Position numbers and translations under genes: made by a program
Assembly: GCA_030447865.1 (NCBI GenBank)
Contig: JAUJOD010000001.1
Coordinates: forward strand, 1,040,909 to 1,104,908
Origin: Nocardioidaceae bacterium
Lineage (GTDB): Bacteria > Actinomycetota > Actinomycetes > Propionibacteriales > Nocardioidaceae
Direction: 5' to 3'
Length of the DNA stretch: 64,000 nucleotides
In this document: positions 63,567-64,000 of the stretch, piece after piece
Position numbering within the stretch: position 1 is the first letter of the stretch
How the letters are laid out: each line of letters starts with the position of its first letter
Notes under the pieces: generated by a model
What the model was told of the DNA's origin: nothing
The model's database searches: none
The model's input: the letters and a program-made list of their open reading frames with translations, nothing else

Positions 63567-64000
63567 ATGGACATCGTGCTCATTCCCGGCCTATGGCTCG
63601 ACGGATCCGCGTGGGACAAGGTGGTGCCCGCCCTTGAGGAACTCGGCCACCGCCCCGTGCCGCTCACCCTCCCCGGTCAGGGTGCCGGATCTGCCTCCGC
63701 CACCCTCGACGACCAGGTGGCGGCGGTGCTCGCCGCCGTGGACTCAGCCTCCGACAAGCCCATGGTGGTGGGGCATTCCGCCGCCGCGACGCTAGCGTGG
63801 CTGGCGGCCGACGCGCGACCGGAGAAGGTGGCCAAGGTCGCCCTCATCGGCGGCTGGCCGTCCGCCGACGGGGAGCCCTACGCCGACTTGTTCGAGCCGA
63901 AGGACGGCGTCATGCCCTTCCCCGGCTGGGGGCCGTTCGAAGGGCCAGACTCCGCTGACCTCGACGAGGAGGCCAAGCGAAGCTTCGAGTCTGCCGCGAT
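63567..64000 (+). CDS. Alpha/beta hydrolase (5' part, runs off the window)
   Basis: ATG at 63567 opens a frame with no stop before the edge (144 codons visible). It starts MDIVLIPGLWLDGSAWDKVV, with the oxyanion-loop PGLWLDGSAW. The nucleophile elbow is VVGHSAAATLAW, with Ser in GHSAA. This is the small esterase/lipase-like hydrolase group. The catalytic Asp and His lie outside the window. Confidence 0.85.
   Translation, partial: MDIVLIPGLWLDGSAWDKVVPALEELGHRPVPLTLPGQGAGSASATLDDQVAAVLAAVDSASDKPMVVGHSAAATLAWLAADARPEKVAKVALIGGWPSADGEPYADLFEPKDGVMPFPGWGPFEGPDSADLDEEAKRSFESAA

Overview
The window is high-GC DNA with many GTG starts, stop/start overlaps (ATGA, GTGA) and dense gene packing. Gene families such as DUF3027, DUF2530, DUF2510, CGNR zinc fingers, bacterial XPB helicase, CoxSLM and a CIRCE-controlled groEL point to an actinomycete. 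Propionibacteriales/Nocardioidaceae-like is my guess, at low confidence. I see no rRNA, tRNA, CRISPR array, complete IS element or integrase.

Layout. 0-5 kb: end of a LytR_C protein, a membrane-anchored unknown, trehalose-phosphatase (otsB), a small unknown, and groEL behind two tandem CIRCE operators with a strong terminator. 5-16 kb: an M20 and an M19 peptidase, then a molybdenum-hydroxylase locus (MobA-like transferase, MoxR ATPase, VWA protein, XdhC-like factor, then small, large and medium subunits and a CoxG-like protein). The large-subunit motif AYRGAGR marks it as form II, CODH-like. 16-26 kb: CutC, an LD-carboxypeptidase-like protein, a scramblase-like protein, HelD, DUF402, and an XPB helicase group. 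26-40 kb: an ABC exporter, a HAD-LarE fusion, a cold-shock protein, two MFS transporters, an HNH endonuclease, a purine permease, MarR, a 31-aa membrane peptide coupled to a methyltransferase, and a surface protein. 40-45.3 kb: serC, a citrate synthase, pdxH and erm in a rearranged tandem duplication.

45.5-59 kb is the most unusual part: a methyltransferase, a phosphopantetheinyl transferase, and one 4006-residue megasynthase read as FAAL-ACP-KS-AT-KR-ACP-C-A-PCP-C-reductase. The terminal domain resembles cyanobacterial acyl-ACP reductase (AAR), including a matching cysteine, rather than a thioesterase or SDR-type reductase. The predicted logic is: activate a fatty acid, extend it once with malonyl-CoA, reduce to a beta-hydroxyacyl chain, couple an amino acid, and release it reductively, perhaps as an aldehyde. 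The PPTase overlaps the synthase start and would prime its three carrier domains.

59-64 kb: a zinc-ribbon membrane protein, a decayed mazF, an SDR under a TetR-type operator, a BNR/MoaD/acylphosphatase operon, a DinB-like fragment and an incomplete alpha/beta hydrolase. Two repeat families occur between genes: an approx. 50-bp periodic repeat (21.9 and 42.8 kb) and an approx. 100-bp GC-rich repeat (5.1, 30.1 and 33.2 kb).
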